Positions 48,873 to 55,318 of a stretch of DNA of 64,000 nt are shown piece by piece (the stretch's first letter is position 1; every line of letters starts with the position of its first letter). Made by a program: the position numbers and the translations under genes. A model generated the notes under the pieces. It made no database searches and was not told the origin of the DNA. It was given only the letters and a program-made list of their open reading frames with translations. Source of the DNA: Pseudomonas monteilii NBRC 103158 = DSM 14164 (GTDB lineage: Bacteria; Pseudomonadota; Gammaproteobacteria; Pseudomonadales; Pseudomonadaceae); assembly GCF_000730605.1 (NCBI RefSeq), contig NZ_BBIS01000017.1, positions 171,575 to 235,574 of the forward strand. Reading direction: 5' to 3'.

Positions 48873-49433
48873 TCAACCCAATCCCTGATCGACCCAGCTC
48901 TTGATCGAGGCCCAGACCACCGACAGAGGCAGCGACATGCCTTCGGCCAAGTCCATGGTAGCGTCGAGGATGGAGGTTTCGTCTTCGAGATCGACATTCC
49001 TGCTGCCGGTCACGGCCTTCCATTGCCGCCACAGCTCCGTGTCCTGTTTCTCGTCCAGCACGGGGTGGCGGCCCTTGCGCTTCGGCAGGCCGAGGATTTC
49101 GCGGCGAAGCGCCACCTCCTGGTGGGTCAGGCCATAGAACCGACTGACCATCTCGGTGCTCGCGCCCAGCCTGAGCATGCGATCGACCGTGGCGATTTCC
49201 TTCTCCACGTCCTGCGCCTGCTTGAGCAGTCGCCGGAGCACTTCGCGGTTGACCGTCACCGAGCACCAGGAGACGTTAGCGTTGGCGAGCACGCTGATCA
49301 GCGCGGGATGCTTGAGGGCGTCCAGTTCTTCCTCGCCAAACCCCATCAGTTTGCACCGGCGCAGTTGCCCATTGCGCAGGTCATAGAGGGCCTGGGCGAT
49401 GACGGCCTGGTTGAGTGGGTGTGGTGCGGACAT
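48873..49433 (-). CDS. DUF2857 family ICE protein
   Basis: A 186-residue soluble protein matching DUF2857. The first part resembles a flagellar-regulator-like segment (CKLMGFGEEELDALKHP, VSWCSVTVNREVLRRLL) and is followed by a helix-turn-helix-like stretch (GASTEMVSRFYGLTHQEVALRREIL). DNA binding is therefore likely. It lies between the ParB-type gene and STY4528, as in ICEclc and SPI-7. The start follows GAGGGAGGCCAGC. Confidence 0.85.
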   Translation of the reverse strand: MSAPHPLNQAVIAQALYDLRNGQLRRCKLMGFGEEELDALKHPALISVLANANVSWCSVTVNREVLRRLLKQAQDVEKEIATVDRMLRLGASTEMVSRFYGLTHQEVALRREILGLPKRKGRHPVLDEKQDTELWRQWKAVTGSRNVDLEDETSILDATMDLAEGMSLPLSVVWASIKSWVDQGLG

Positions 49434-49448
49434 GCTGGCCTCCCTCGC

Positions 49449-51107
49449 TCACATTCCAACGCCTTCAGCGCCGGCTTCAAGGTCGAGCAGGCGCCGGGCC
49501 AGCCGCAGCAGCCGGAACAGCTTGACCAGCGAGGTATCGCTCAATCGCTGGGCCGCATCACCCTGGCCGTGCAGCAGCGCCGGCAGTTCGATGACGATTT
49601 GCCCGTCGTGCAGGCCGACGTCGGCGGGCCGCTGACCGGCCAGGCACGCTAACAGCGCGAGGACGGCACGGCCCAGCGGTGCCGAGCTTTGGGTGCGGGC
49701 CCGGCAGACGAAACCGATACCCTCTGCACGGTCATCAATGCACTCGTCCAGGTCTGCCTCGCCCGCGATTTCGCGGGCGAACTGTGCGATGTGGATGCGC
49801 AGGCGCTCGGCTGTGTCCACGCCGGGATCGATGTACCAGACATCGGAGATCGGATAGAGCCCGCCAGCCTGCACAGGGATGGACTGCAAGACACTCGCCG
49901 AGAAGTCGAGCGGCAGCGCATCACCCAACTGGTCGGCGACCATGCGCTGAATGGACTGGAGCCGTTCGGTCGTCGGTGCCGGCGAGACGATGTGCTCCCG
50001 AAGCAGATCGCCACCCACCGCAGGGTTGGCCGGACTTGCCTGGCTGGCATCCGTGTCGCTCTCGCGCGTCGAAGGCGTTGCCGCAGGTCGGCCTGCAGGC
50101 GGCGCTGCGGATGCAGCCCCTGCGATGGGTGGCGCAGTGTTGGCAGGTGGGCGCGCGATGGTTCCCGGCTCCGGCAACGCAGGCGGCGTCGATGGCGGCG
50201 TTGGGTCGCTGACCAAGGCGCGCTGCCGGCTCTCGGATTCGGTCATGTCCAGGGCGAGCACGTCGTAATCGACACCCAGCATCTCGGCCATCTGGCCGAT
50301 CAGCTCGTCCTGTACACGCTGCGCGGAGAACTCGTCGGCCTGGACGTCGAATTGCGACAGCACTTCCTGGAAAAATTCGTCGAAGTCCTGAACCAGTGGG
50401 CGACCCTTGGCGTAGCGCTCCCACGCGAGCATGCAGGCTTTGCGCATGACCGACAGGCGTTCGACCTGATGGCGACCGAGACCGCCATAGAGCACGGTGG
50501 GGATCGCGGGCAGGAGATACTGCACCGCGTCGTTCATGCGGCTGATGTGCGACTGTTGTACCGGGAAGCCATCGGCGGCGAGGCGGCGGGCCAGCTCGGA
50601 CTGGCTCAAGGTGGTGCCGCTTTCTTGCTCGTAGAACTCGCGCGCCTTCTCGACGCCGAGGGCGCGCTCGATGAACGTGAGGCCCCCGCGCAATTCGTTC
50701 TCGGCCAAGTGGCCGGTCAACATGACGACTTCGCCGCGGCTGGGCCACGGCCGGAACAGGCACGATACACGGAAAAACCGCTCGTCCTTGGTCTCTGACC
50801 ATAGTTCGCGCAGGATCGCCAGCCGAGTATTTCCACCGTTGCGGATGATGTAGTGGGACTCACCTGGTCGGCGAGTGATGGCCGGCGCTGCGTCCAGACC
50901 GCGCTCGCGGATGGACGCCTTGATTTCCTCGTAGGCCGGGTTGCGTTTTTTCCTGGGATCGTGGTCGTAGGGGCGCAACTGATCTAGGGTCACGACCATG
51001 GGGGTGTCGGCGATCGGGTCGCTCAAGGTCGAGGCTGACGGGCCGCTGCGCTCGAACCCGGCCGCGAGCAGCTTGCCAGCCATCTGCTGGGAGGTGATCT
51101 CAGCCAT
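49449..51107 (-). CDS. parB: PFGI-1-class ParB-family protein (TIGR03764); BisD-like
   Basis: The 552-residue protein has an N-terminal ParB/Srx-like domain (LRPYDHDPRKKRNPAYEEIKASIRERG, followed by NGGNTRLAIL), a helix-turn-helix (TLSQSELARRLAADGFPVQQSHISRM), a Pro/Ala linker (about 300-365) and a separate C-terminal domain. In ICEclc the ParB-like and Shi proteins together activate transfer genes, so a regulatory rather than partition role is likely. The ATG at 51107 overlaps the end of shi by eight bases and follows GGAGGCGGCC. Confidence 0.87.
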   Translation of the reverse strand: MAEITSQQMAGKLLAAGFERSGPSASTLSDPIADTPMVVTLDQLRPYDHDPRKKRNPAYEEIKASIRERGLDAAPAITRRPGESHYIIRNGGNTRLAILRELWSETKDERFFRVSCLFRPWPSRGEVVMLTGHLAENELRGGLTFIERALGVEKAREFYEQESGTTLSQSELARRLAADGFPVQQSHISRMNDAVQYLLPAIPTVLYGGLGRHQVERLSVMRKACMLAWERYAKGRPLVQDFDEFFQEVLSQFDVQADEFSAQRVQDELIGQMAEMLGVDYDVLALDMTESESRQRALVSDPTPPSTPPALPEPGTIARPPANTAPPIAGAASAAPPAGRPAATPSTRESDTDASQASPANPAVGGDLLREHIVSPAPTTERLQSIQRMVADQLGDALPLDFSASVLQSIPVQAGGLYPISDVWYIDPGVDTAERLRIHIAQFAREIAGEADLDECIDDRAEGIGFVCRARTQSSAPLGRAVLALLACLAGQRPADVGLHDGQIVIELPALLHGQGDAAQRLSDTSLVKLFRLLRLARRLLDLEAGAEGVGM

Positions 51108-51348
51108 GGCCGCCTCCCTGCGCTTGGTATCGGGCCTCGCGCTCGGCGCGGCGGATTTGCGCACGGGCATTCAGGGTCGCCCGGTGGTCGCTTGCCGTCG
51201 AGCTGGTGTAGATCGCGGCGCAGCCAGGCTTGGTGAACTTGAGGTGGCCGCCAGGCGTGCGTTTGACGTGCCAACCTTCGCCAACCGCGAACTCGATCAG
51301 GGCGCGAAGCCGCTTGTGGCCTCGGGCTAGCTCATGTGCGTTCGCCAT
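51100..51348 (-). CDS. shi: Shi-like small protein with HicA-type fold (BisC-like)
   Basis: This 82-residue basic protein overlaps parA by 17 bases and parB by 8, the place of shi in ICEclc. The sequence GWHVKRTPGGHLKFTKPG closely follows the HicA pattern (G-x3-R-x2-G-x-H-x2-F), including the histidine that is catalytic in HicA mRNA interferases. No HicB antitoxin is present. It is probably a regulator made with ParB, as known for the ICEclc activator; toxin activity is untested. The start follows GGGAGGTCCC. Confidence 0.78.
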   Translation of the reverse strand: MANAHELARGHKRLRALIEFAVGEGWHVKRTPGGHLKFTKPGCAAIYTSSTASDHRATLNARAQIRRAEREARYQAQGGGHG

Positions 51349-52207
51349 GGGACCTCCCGGCATCAAGAGGGTGTGGCGGACGGCCGGACACCATGGCAAA
51401 TCGGTGCCGCCATTGCGGAAATAGTTCGTCTGCGAGGCCGCGCATGGTGTCGAGCGCGGCGAGGGCGACTCTGCCCGGCGGCTGGCGGTATTCGACCCGA
51501 TGCACTGGCAATCCGCGCGTAGCTGCACGCGGATACGCCTCGATGGCCGGCACGTCGGTGGCCAGCACGCGGATGCCGGCGTGGTCCTGGAAAAGATCGC
51601 GCAGGGCCTGCTGGATCAGCCGTGCATTGGCTGACACAGGGTGGACGCGATTGATGAGCAGATGCAGAGGTGGAGGCTCGATGCCCAGGTGCCGGTAGGG
51701 CGCAATGTCTTCGAGCAACTGCATGGTGCCGCGCCGCAGCTCGCGCGCCGCGAGAATTTCCGGGGTCACGGGCGACAGCGCGAGGTTGGAGGCGAGCACC
51801 GCCATCTCCAGCAGCACCGAGCGCGCACCTTGGGTGTCGATCAGCACCAGGTCATAGAGAGGCGCCAGGACCGGCAAGAGATGGCGCAACCGTAGGCGCC
51901 CATCCGGCGTGTGCAGCAGCAAAGTGTTCAGCTCGCCTCGGTGGTCGTTGGAGAGCACCAAGTCCAGGCCCTCGATGTTCGTGCGGGACACAAGCAGCCC
52001 GAGGTCGCGCTCGTTGAAGGCCAGCAACTCGTAGATGCCACCAGGTGCGCGGTGGCCTAGCTCGTAGTACGAGGACAAGGTGGGCTGCACGTCGAGGTCG
52101 AGCAGCAGTACACGCAGCCCCGCGTCCGCGGCAAGCCCGCCGAGGTTCGCGGCCGTGGTGGTCTTGCCGACGCCACCTTTGGTTGAAATGATGGATACGA
52201 CCTGCAT
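51332..52207 (-). CDS. parA: ParA-family ATPase
   Basis: The 291-residue P-loop ATPase begins with a deviant Walker A (KGGVGKTT at 10-17), has DLDVQPTLSSYY (Walker A' region) near 37-48, and LIDTQGARS as Walker B. It may partition or position the ICE or its circular form. Its C-terminus overlaps shi by 17 bases. It lies between alpA and shi, matching the ICEclc order alpA-parA-shi-parB. Confidence 0.93.
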   Translation of the reverse strand: MQVVSIISTKGGVGKTTTAANLGGLAADAGLRVLLLDLDVQPTLSSYYELGHRAPGGIYELLAFNERDLGLLVSRTNIEGLDLVLSNDHRGELNTLLLHTPDGRLRLRHLLPVLAPLYDLVLIDTQGARSVLLEMAVLASNLALSPVTPEILAARELRRGTMQLLEDIAPYRHLGIEPPPLHLLINRVHPVSANARLIQQALRDLFQDHAGIRVLATDVPAIEAYPRAATRGLPVHRVEYRQPPGRVALAALDTMRGLADELFPQWRHRFAMVSGRPPHPLDAGRSHGERT

Positions 52208-52249
52208 GGCGTTCTCCGTGTGAGGATGGGAAGTCCGCTGGAGAACGGG

Positions 52250-52462
52250 TCAGGCCCGGTTGTTGACGCGCTCGGCGATCCACTGATCGATCTCGATGGA
52301 GTCCCAACCGACCGCGCGCACGCCCAGGCGCAGCGCCTTCGGGAACAGGCCTTTGCGCATCAGGTTGTAGATGTGGGCGCGTTTGAAACCCGACTTGGTT
52401 TCGACTTCATCAAGCCGCAGGATGCGGCGCTCGCTTGCGGGCAGTGCAGGTGTTTGCGACAT
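52250..52462 (-). CDS. alpA: AlpA-family transcriptional regulator
   Basis: This 70-residue helix-turn-helix protein has the AlpA core ILRLDEVETKSGFKRAHIYN with LFPKALRLGVRAVGWDSIEID. In ICEclc alpA expression starts the transfer-competence cascade. An upstream in-frame ATG at 52510 would give 86 residues, but only the ATG at 52462 is preceded by a good ribosome binding site (CAGGAGTGACCGCC), so I chose it. An inverted repeat of ATTGCA lies upstream. Confidence 0.87.
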   Translation of the reverse strand: MSQTPALPASERRILRLDEVETKSGFKRAHIYNLMRKGLFPKALRLGVRAVGWDSIEIDQWIAERVNNRA

Positions 52463-52535
52463 GGCGGTCACTCCTGAACGCTCAGTGGCGTTTGTTGGCG
52501 TGACCTCCATTCAATAGACATGGATGGGAAAAGAC

Positions 52536-52562
52536 ATTGCAAATGCAATCTCCGCGATTGCA
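52536..52562. promoter_or_regulatory. Candidate alpA operator
   Basis: ATTGCA-AA-TGCAAT is a perfect 14-base palindrome; a third half-site ATTGCA follows at 52557-52562, 21 bases from the first. It lies 74 bases ahead of the alpA start in a relatively AT-rich gap. Confidence 0.6.
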
Positions 52563-52580
52563 CATACAAGATGGAAAACC

Positions 52581-53333
52581 TCAGACTGTTGCGCTACGCA
52601 GCCGGCGTCTGGCCGTGGCGAACTTGCCGTTTAGCGTCCGCTCCGCGATCCCCATTGCGCCGCTGTGATGGGCGACCAACGCGCTGACCACCGCCTCCTG
52701 CGTCTTGAAGCTGGAGTACGGAACGCCGGAAGGCGACTGGCCGAGCATCAGGTCCAGCATGCTGCCGATGATGTTCAGGTAGGTGGCTTCGGCGCGATCA
52801 CTGATCAGGCACTGTGCGCCAGCAGAGGGCGCCATCTGCTTGAGAAGCGCTCCGTGCTTTTCCTGCAGCTCATGCAGTTGGCGTTTGTACTGGTCCAAGG
52901 TGGACTTCAGGGCCAGGCGCTCGACTAGCATCGCCTGCCCAGTTTCCACCGAGATGAAGGGATGGGCGATGCGCTCGCTCCGGGAGAAAAGGAAGCACGG
53001 TCGTTGCTCGGGATAGTGCTGGCGCATCCAGCGCTTCAGATCGACGTGGCGCACCGTCAGATCAGGGGAGTCGATCAGCGCGGAATCGCGCGTCGTGATG
53101 CCGTTCCGTCCGAAGGGCAGTTCTCCATTGAGGATGCCGTCGAAGATGCGTTCGGTGCAAAGCCGCAGCTCGTCACAACGTGGACAGTCCAACGACTGCG
53201 GCAGGCGCCTTGGCGACGAAATCGAAGCCAGGATCACCTGCTCGTATCGCAGCAGCCCGGCCCAGCGGATGGACGCTTCGATCGGGCGATAGAACACCTT
53301 TGATGTTGGTGCATCATTCTTGTTCTCGTGCAT
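52581..53333 (-). CDS. Unrecognised ICE protein upstream of alpA (250 aa)
   Basis: The protein is soluble and has an N-terminal cysteine group (Cys50, Cys53, Cys59 in CPRCDELRLC), possibly part of a metal site, a charged helical centre (about 140-165, coiled-coil-like), and a basic C-terminus ending ATARRRLRSATV. I cannot name a family. It is transcribed towards alpA, 118 bases away, so it may supply a regulator for it or be an accessory gene. The start follows AAGGAGACGGAGC. Confidence 0.68.
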   Translation of the reverse strand: MHENKNDAPTSKVFYRPIEASIRWAGLLRYEQVILASISSPRRLPQSLDCPRCDELRLCTERIFDGILNGELPFGRNGITTRDSALIDSPDLTVRHVDLKRWMRQHYPEQRPCFLFSRSERIAHPFISVETGQAMLVERLALKSTLDQYKRQLHELQEKHGALLKQMAPSAGAQCLISDRAEATYLNIIGSMLDLMLGQSPSGVPYSSFKTQEAVVSALVAHHSGAMGIAERTLNGKFATARRRLRSATV

Positions 53334-53972
53334 GCTCCGTCTCCTTCCAGGAGAAGAACTACATGACCGACTCCTTTGTCGCCGACCTCATGGTCGGCCT
53401 GTCGCTTGTGTAGGAAGTGGGTCCCGAAGGCCGCTTCGTCATGTGGTTTGAATACTTCTCACCAGTTCGCGCAACTGGTAGTCGTCGTGTGTTCGATGTG
53501 CAAAAATCATCGATCAGAAGGTCGAGCATCGGGACGTAGGCTCGACAGCGACGCTCACGCTATCAGGGTCGTGAGAAGTTACGGTTTCTGCAAAACCGTC
53601 TAGGTATGACCTGATATGCCAGCGGTCTCAGGAAGCGTGAGGGGGCCGCAATCGTCCTCGAATGTCCAGTCGGACGCAGCAAACCGGCGCCTGTCATGCT
53701 TGCCCCGTCATCCTGATATATCGACAAAGAATCGTGTGCGGAAACGCGGTGGCCAGCATGCGCGTTCTTTCAAAGGAGCTTGACCAGAAGGTCGCCTGTG
53801 AGTTGTGGTGCAGGCGTTCCTAGGTGGCATCCGAGCTGTGCCATCACCAGAACCATCTGCCTGATCGTCTTCGCGGTGATGGATGCGGGGCAGACGACCG
53901 GGCGTGGATGATGAGTTCGAGGGAGTTGCCTACGACGATGTACCGATCGTGGGTCTGGTGTGCTGAGTGCAG

Positions 53973-54003
53973 CTCTTTGGACGTCTGTGGAACTCTTTGG
54001 ACG
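53973..54003. repeat. Direct repeat CTCTTTGGACG x2 upstream of the outward promoter
   Basis: Copies at 53973-53983 and 53993-54003 are exactly 20 bases apart start to start (about two helical turns) and end seven bases before the -35 box. Spacing suggests cooperative binding by an activator, or integrase arm sites. Confidence 0.6.
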
Positions 54004-54009
54004 AATTTG

Positions 54010-54038
54010 TTGCCGAGGACGAAAAACAAGGCTACAAT
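54010..54038 (+). promoter_or_regulatory. Outward-facing sigma-70 promoter (Pcirc-like)
   Basis: TTGCCG (54010-54015), a 17-base spacer and TACAAT (54033-54038) make a good sigma-70 promoter pointing towards the ICE end. In ICEclc a similar promoter at the end distal to the integrase (Pcirc) drives the integrase gene only after the element closes into a circle. Here it points to 54107, so in the integrated state it would read into the terminator at 54134. Confidence 0.7.
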
Positions 54039-54106
54039 TGAGGTCTTCGCTGGCCAGCCCAACGAAGAAAGTGATTGGGAAACAACGACTTACTGTCCTA
54101 GTACAC

Positions 54107-54124
54107 GTCTCGTTTCCCGCTCCA
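54107..54124 (+). repeat. att: Attachment site (ICE right end): 18-base 3' tail of tRNA-Gly
   Basis: GTCTCGTTTCCCGCTCCA is the known target of clc-family integrases at the 3' end of tRNA-Gly. The sequence directly upstream is not tRNA-like, so this is the duplicated fragment at the far end of the element; the intact tRNA gene must be at the other end. Confidence 0.92.
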
Positions 54125-54133
54125 AACATGTAA

Positions 54134-54170
54134 CGCAAAAAGGAACCTTCGGGTTCCTTTTTGCGTTTTT
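54134..54170 (+). terminator. Displaced tRNA-Gly terminator
   Basis: A perfect 14-bp stem (CGCAAAAAGGAACC with TTCG loop) is followed by TTTTT. It begins nine bases after the att core, the distance expected for the terminator of the tRNA-Gly transcript before ICE insertion. The A-rich left arm makes it work in both directions. Confidence 0.88.
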
Positions 54171-54184
54171 GTCGTTGTGCGGCC

Positions 54185-54216
54185 AAAAAAACAGGCCCGG
54201 GGCAGGTCCCCGGGCC
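54185..54216 (-). terminator. Rho-independent terminator after the fimbrial adhesin gene
   Basis: On the - strand GGCCCGGGG-ACCTG-CCCCGGGCC is followed by TGTTTTTTT, a few bases past the stop of the fimbrial gene. Confidence 0.9.
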
Positions 54217-54222
54217 GTCAGC

Positions 54223-55305
54223 TCAACGGTACTCGATGGTGAAGTTCAGCGCCCCCTTCGCTTCCCCTGCGGTGACCACCGGTGCGGTCTGGTAATAACG
54301 TGCACGCAGGTCAAAGCGCATGGTGCCTGGGGTGACAGCAGCCATGTCGAGGAACTCTTCCAGTTTCAAGGGGGTGTTGTCACTGCGCAGCACCTGGATG
54401 CCGACACCGCTGGCAGATGAGTCTGTAGTCAGGCTGAAAAGGCCGAGGTCACGATCGATCGGTACCGATCCGTCCACACCGTCCAGGCGCATGAACGCAC
54501 GGGCAACGCTGCCTGCCGGGTCGTCCTCGCAGTCGCTGAGGGTGATGAAGAAATCGACCGGGTTGGTGGTGGTGTGCTCTCCGGTGAACACGGCGATGTC
54601 ATGCTTGCCCAGTTGCACCGGGTCGGCACTGACCGCGTCGGCCTTGAGCGTACACTGGGCTTGCATGACCTGACCATTGATGGTCAGCCGAAGTGCGTCG
54701 CCCACATCACTGATGGTTGCCCTGGCGACTTCCTGGCTGAATGATTGCGGCCCCGGCGTAATGGTGCCGGTCTTGATCAGCGCGATGTACTTGAGGCGCT
54801 GGATGTTCGAGGTCAGGTTATTGGGGGTCATCCTCTCCTTATGTTCGGCCAGGAAGGGAAGGGCGCCGATTCCGTCGACCGCTTTGAAGTGGTTGTTCGC
54901 CGTGCCGTTCAGAAAACTGCCAAACTCCACATACAGGCCCACACCGGGGATGCTGGTCTGCAGCACCTTGCCGTCCACATTATGGCCGTCGACTGGCGGG
55001 AATGTGCCAGGGGCCAGGGGCAATGGCGTGGTGACGTTGGCGGTCAACGTCCTGAGGCCGTCGTTGTCGCAGATCAGTCGGGCACCATCTGTCCCTGTCA
55101 TGATCTGTGCGCCCCATGAGGCGATCTTGCTACCGACAGGGGCATCCCTGGCCACCCATGCTGCGGCGCCGAGATTGTGGTTGAACAGCATCGGCCCGGG
55201 GGTCGATTCCCACTTGCATTCGTCTGCGGCCTGTACGGCGCCGGTCACCGATAACATGCCCAGGATGGCAGCGATGCTCAGGTTCGTGGAAAGTTTGCGG
55301 GGCAT
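54223..55305 (-). CDS. DUF1120-type fimbrial tip/adhesin protein
   Basis: This 360-residue exported protein has a signal peptide (about residues 5-25, ending VQAAD), an N-terminal putative receptor-binding domain, and a C-terminal pilin-like domain that ends GALNFTIEYR with the aromatic penultimate residue typical of chaperone-usher subunits. It matches the DUF1120 fimbrial proteins of Pseudomonas. It lies 13 bases downstream of the usher gene, so the two form an operon. Cysteines (CKWES, LICD, QAQC, DCEDD) suit subunit disulfides. Confidence 0.85.
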   Translation of the reverse strand: MPRKLSTNLSIAAILGMLSVTGAVQAADECKWESTPGPMLFNHNLGAAAWVARDAPVGSKIASWGAQIMTGTDGARLICDNDGLRTLTANVTTPLPLAPGTFPPVDGHNVDGKVLQTSIPGVGLYVEFGSFLNGTANNHFKAVDGIGALPFLAEHKERMTPNNLTSNIQRLKYIALIKTGTITPGPQSFSQEVARATISDVGDALRLTINGQVMQAQCTLKADAVSADPVQLGKHDIAVFTGEHTTTNPVDFFITLSDCEDDPAGSVARAFMRLDGVDGSVPIDRDLGLFSLTTDSSASGVGIQVLRSDNTPLKLEEFLDMAAVTPGTMRFDLRARYYQTAPVVTAGEAKGALNFTIEYR

Positions 55306-55318
55306 TCTGTGTTTCCTG

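Larger units (their letters stand above)
53334..54106. other. Non-coding right end of the ICE
   Basis: These 773 bases hold no convincing gene; open frames on both strands lack ribosome binding sites and plausible composition. Features seen are a perfect hairpin ACGGTTT-CTGCA-AAACCGT at 53581-53599, an 11-base direct repeat, and an outward promoter near the att site. Attachment-site-proximal DNA in such ICEs commonly binds integrase and accessory factors. Confidence 0.7.
1..54124. mobile_element. Integrative and conjugative element, clc/PAGI-2/PFGI-1 family (partial)
   Basis: Everything left of the 18-base tRNA-Gly 3' sequence at 54107-54124 carries the hallmark gene set of this ICE family: TIGR03743-03765-type transfer proteins, RAQPRD protein, DUF3742, STY4528, DUF2857, DUF3577, DUF3275, PFGI-1-class ParB and an alpA-parA-shi-parB cluster. 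Only the right part is present; the relaxase, integrase and the end next to the intact tRNA-Gly gene lie beyond base 1. Almost all genes run on the - strand; DUF3742 and the gene before it run the other way, as usual in this family. A streptomycin-resistance transposon is inserted inside. Confidence 0.93.

Noticed and set aside
54080..54124. A complete tRNA-Gly gene at the att site
   Set aside because: Only the last 18 bases match; the preceding sequence cannot fold as a tRNA, so it is an att fragment only.
53824..54420. 198-residue + strand frame spanning the att site and terminator
   Set aside because: It runs through the att core, the terminator and into the antisense of the fimbrial gene, and has no ribosome binding site.
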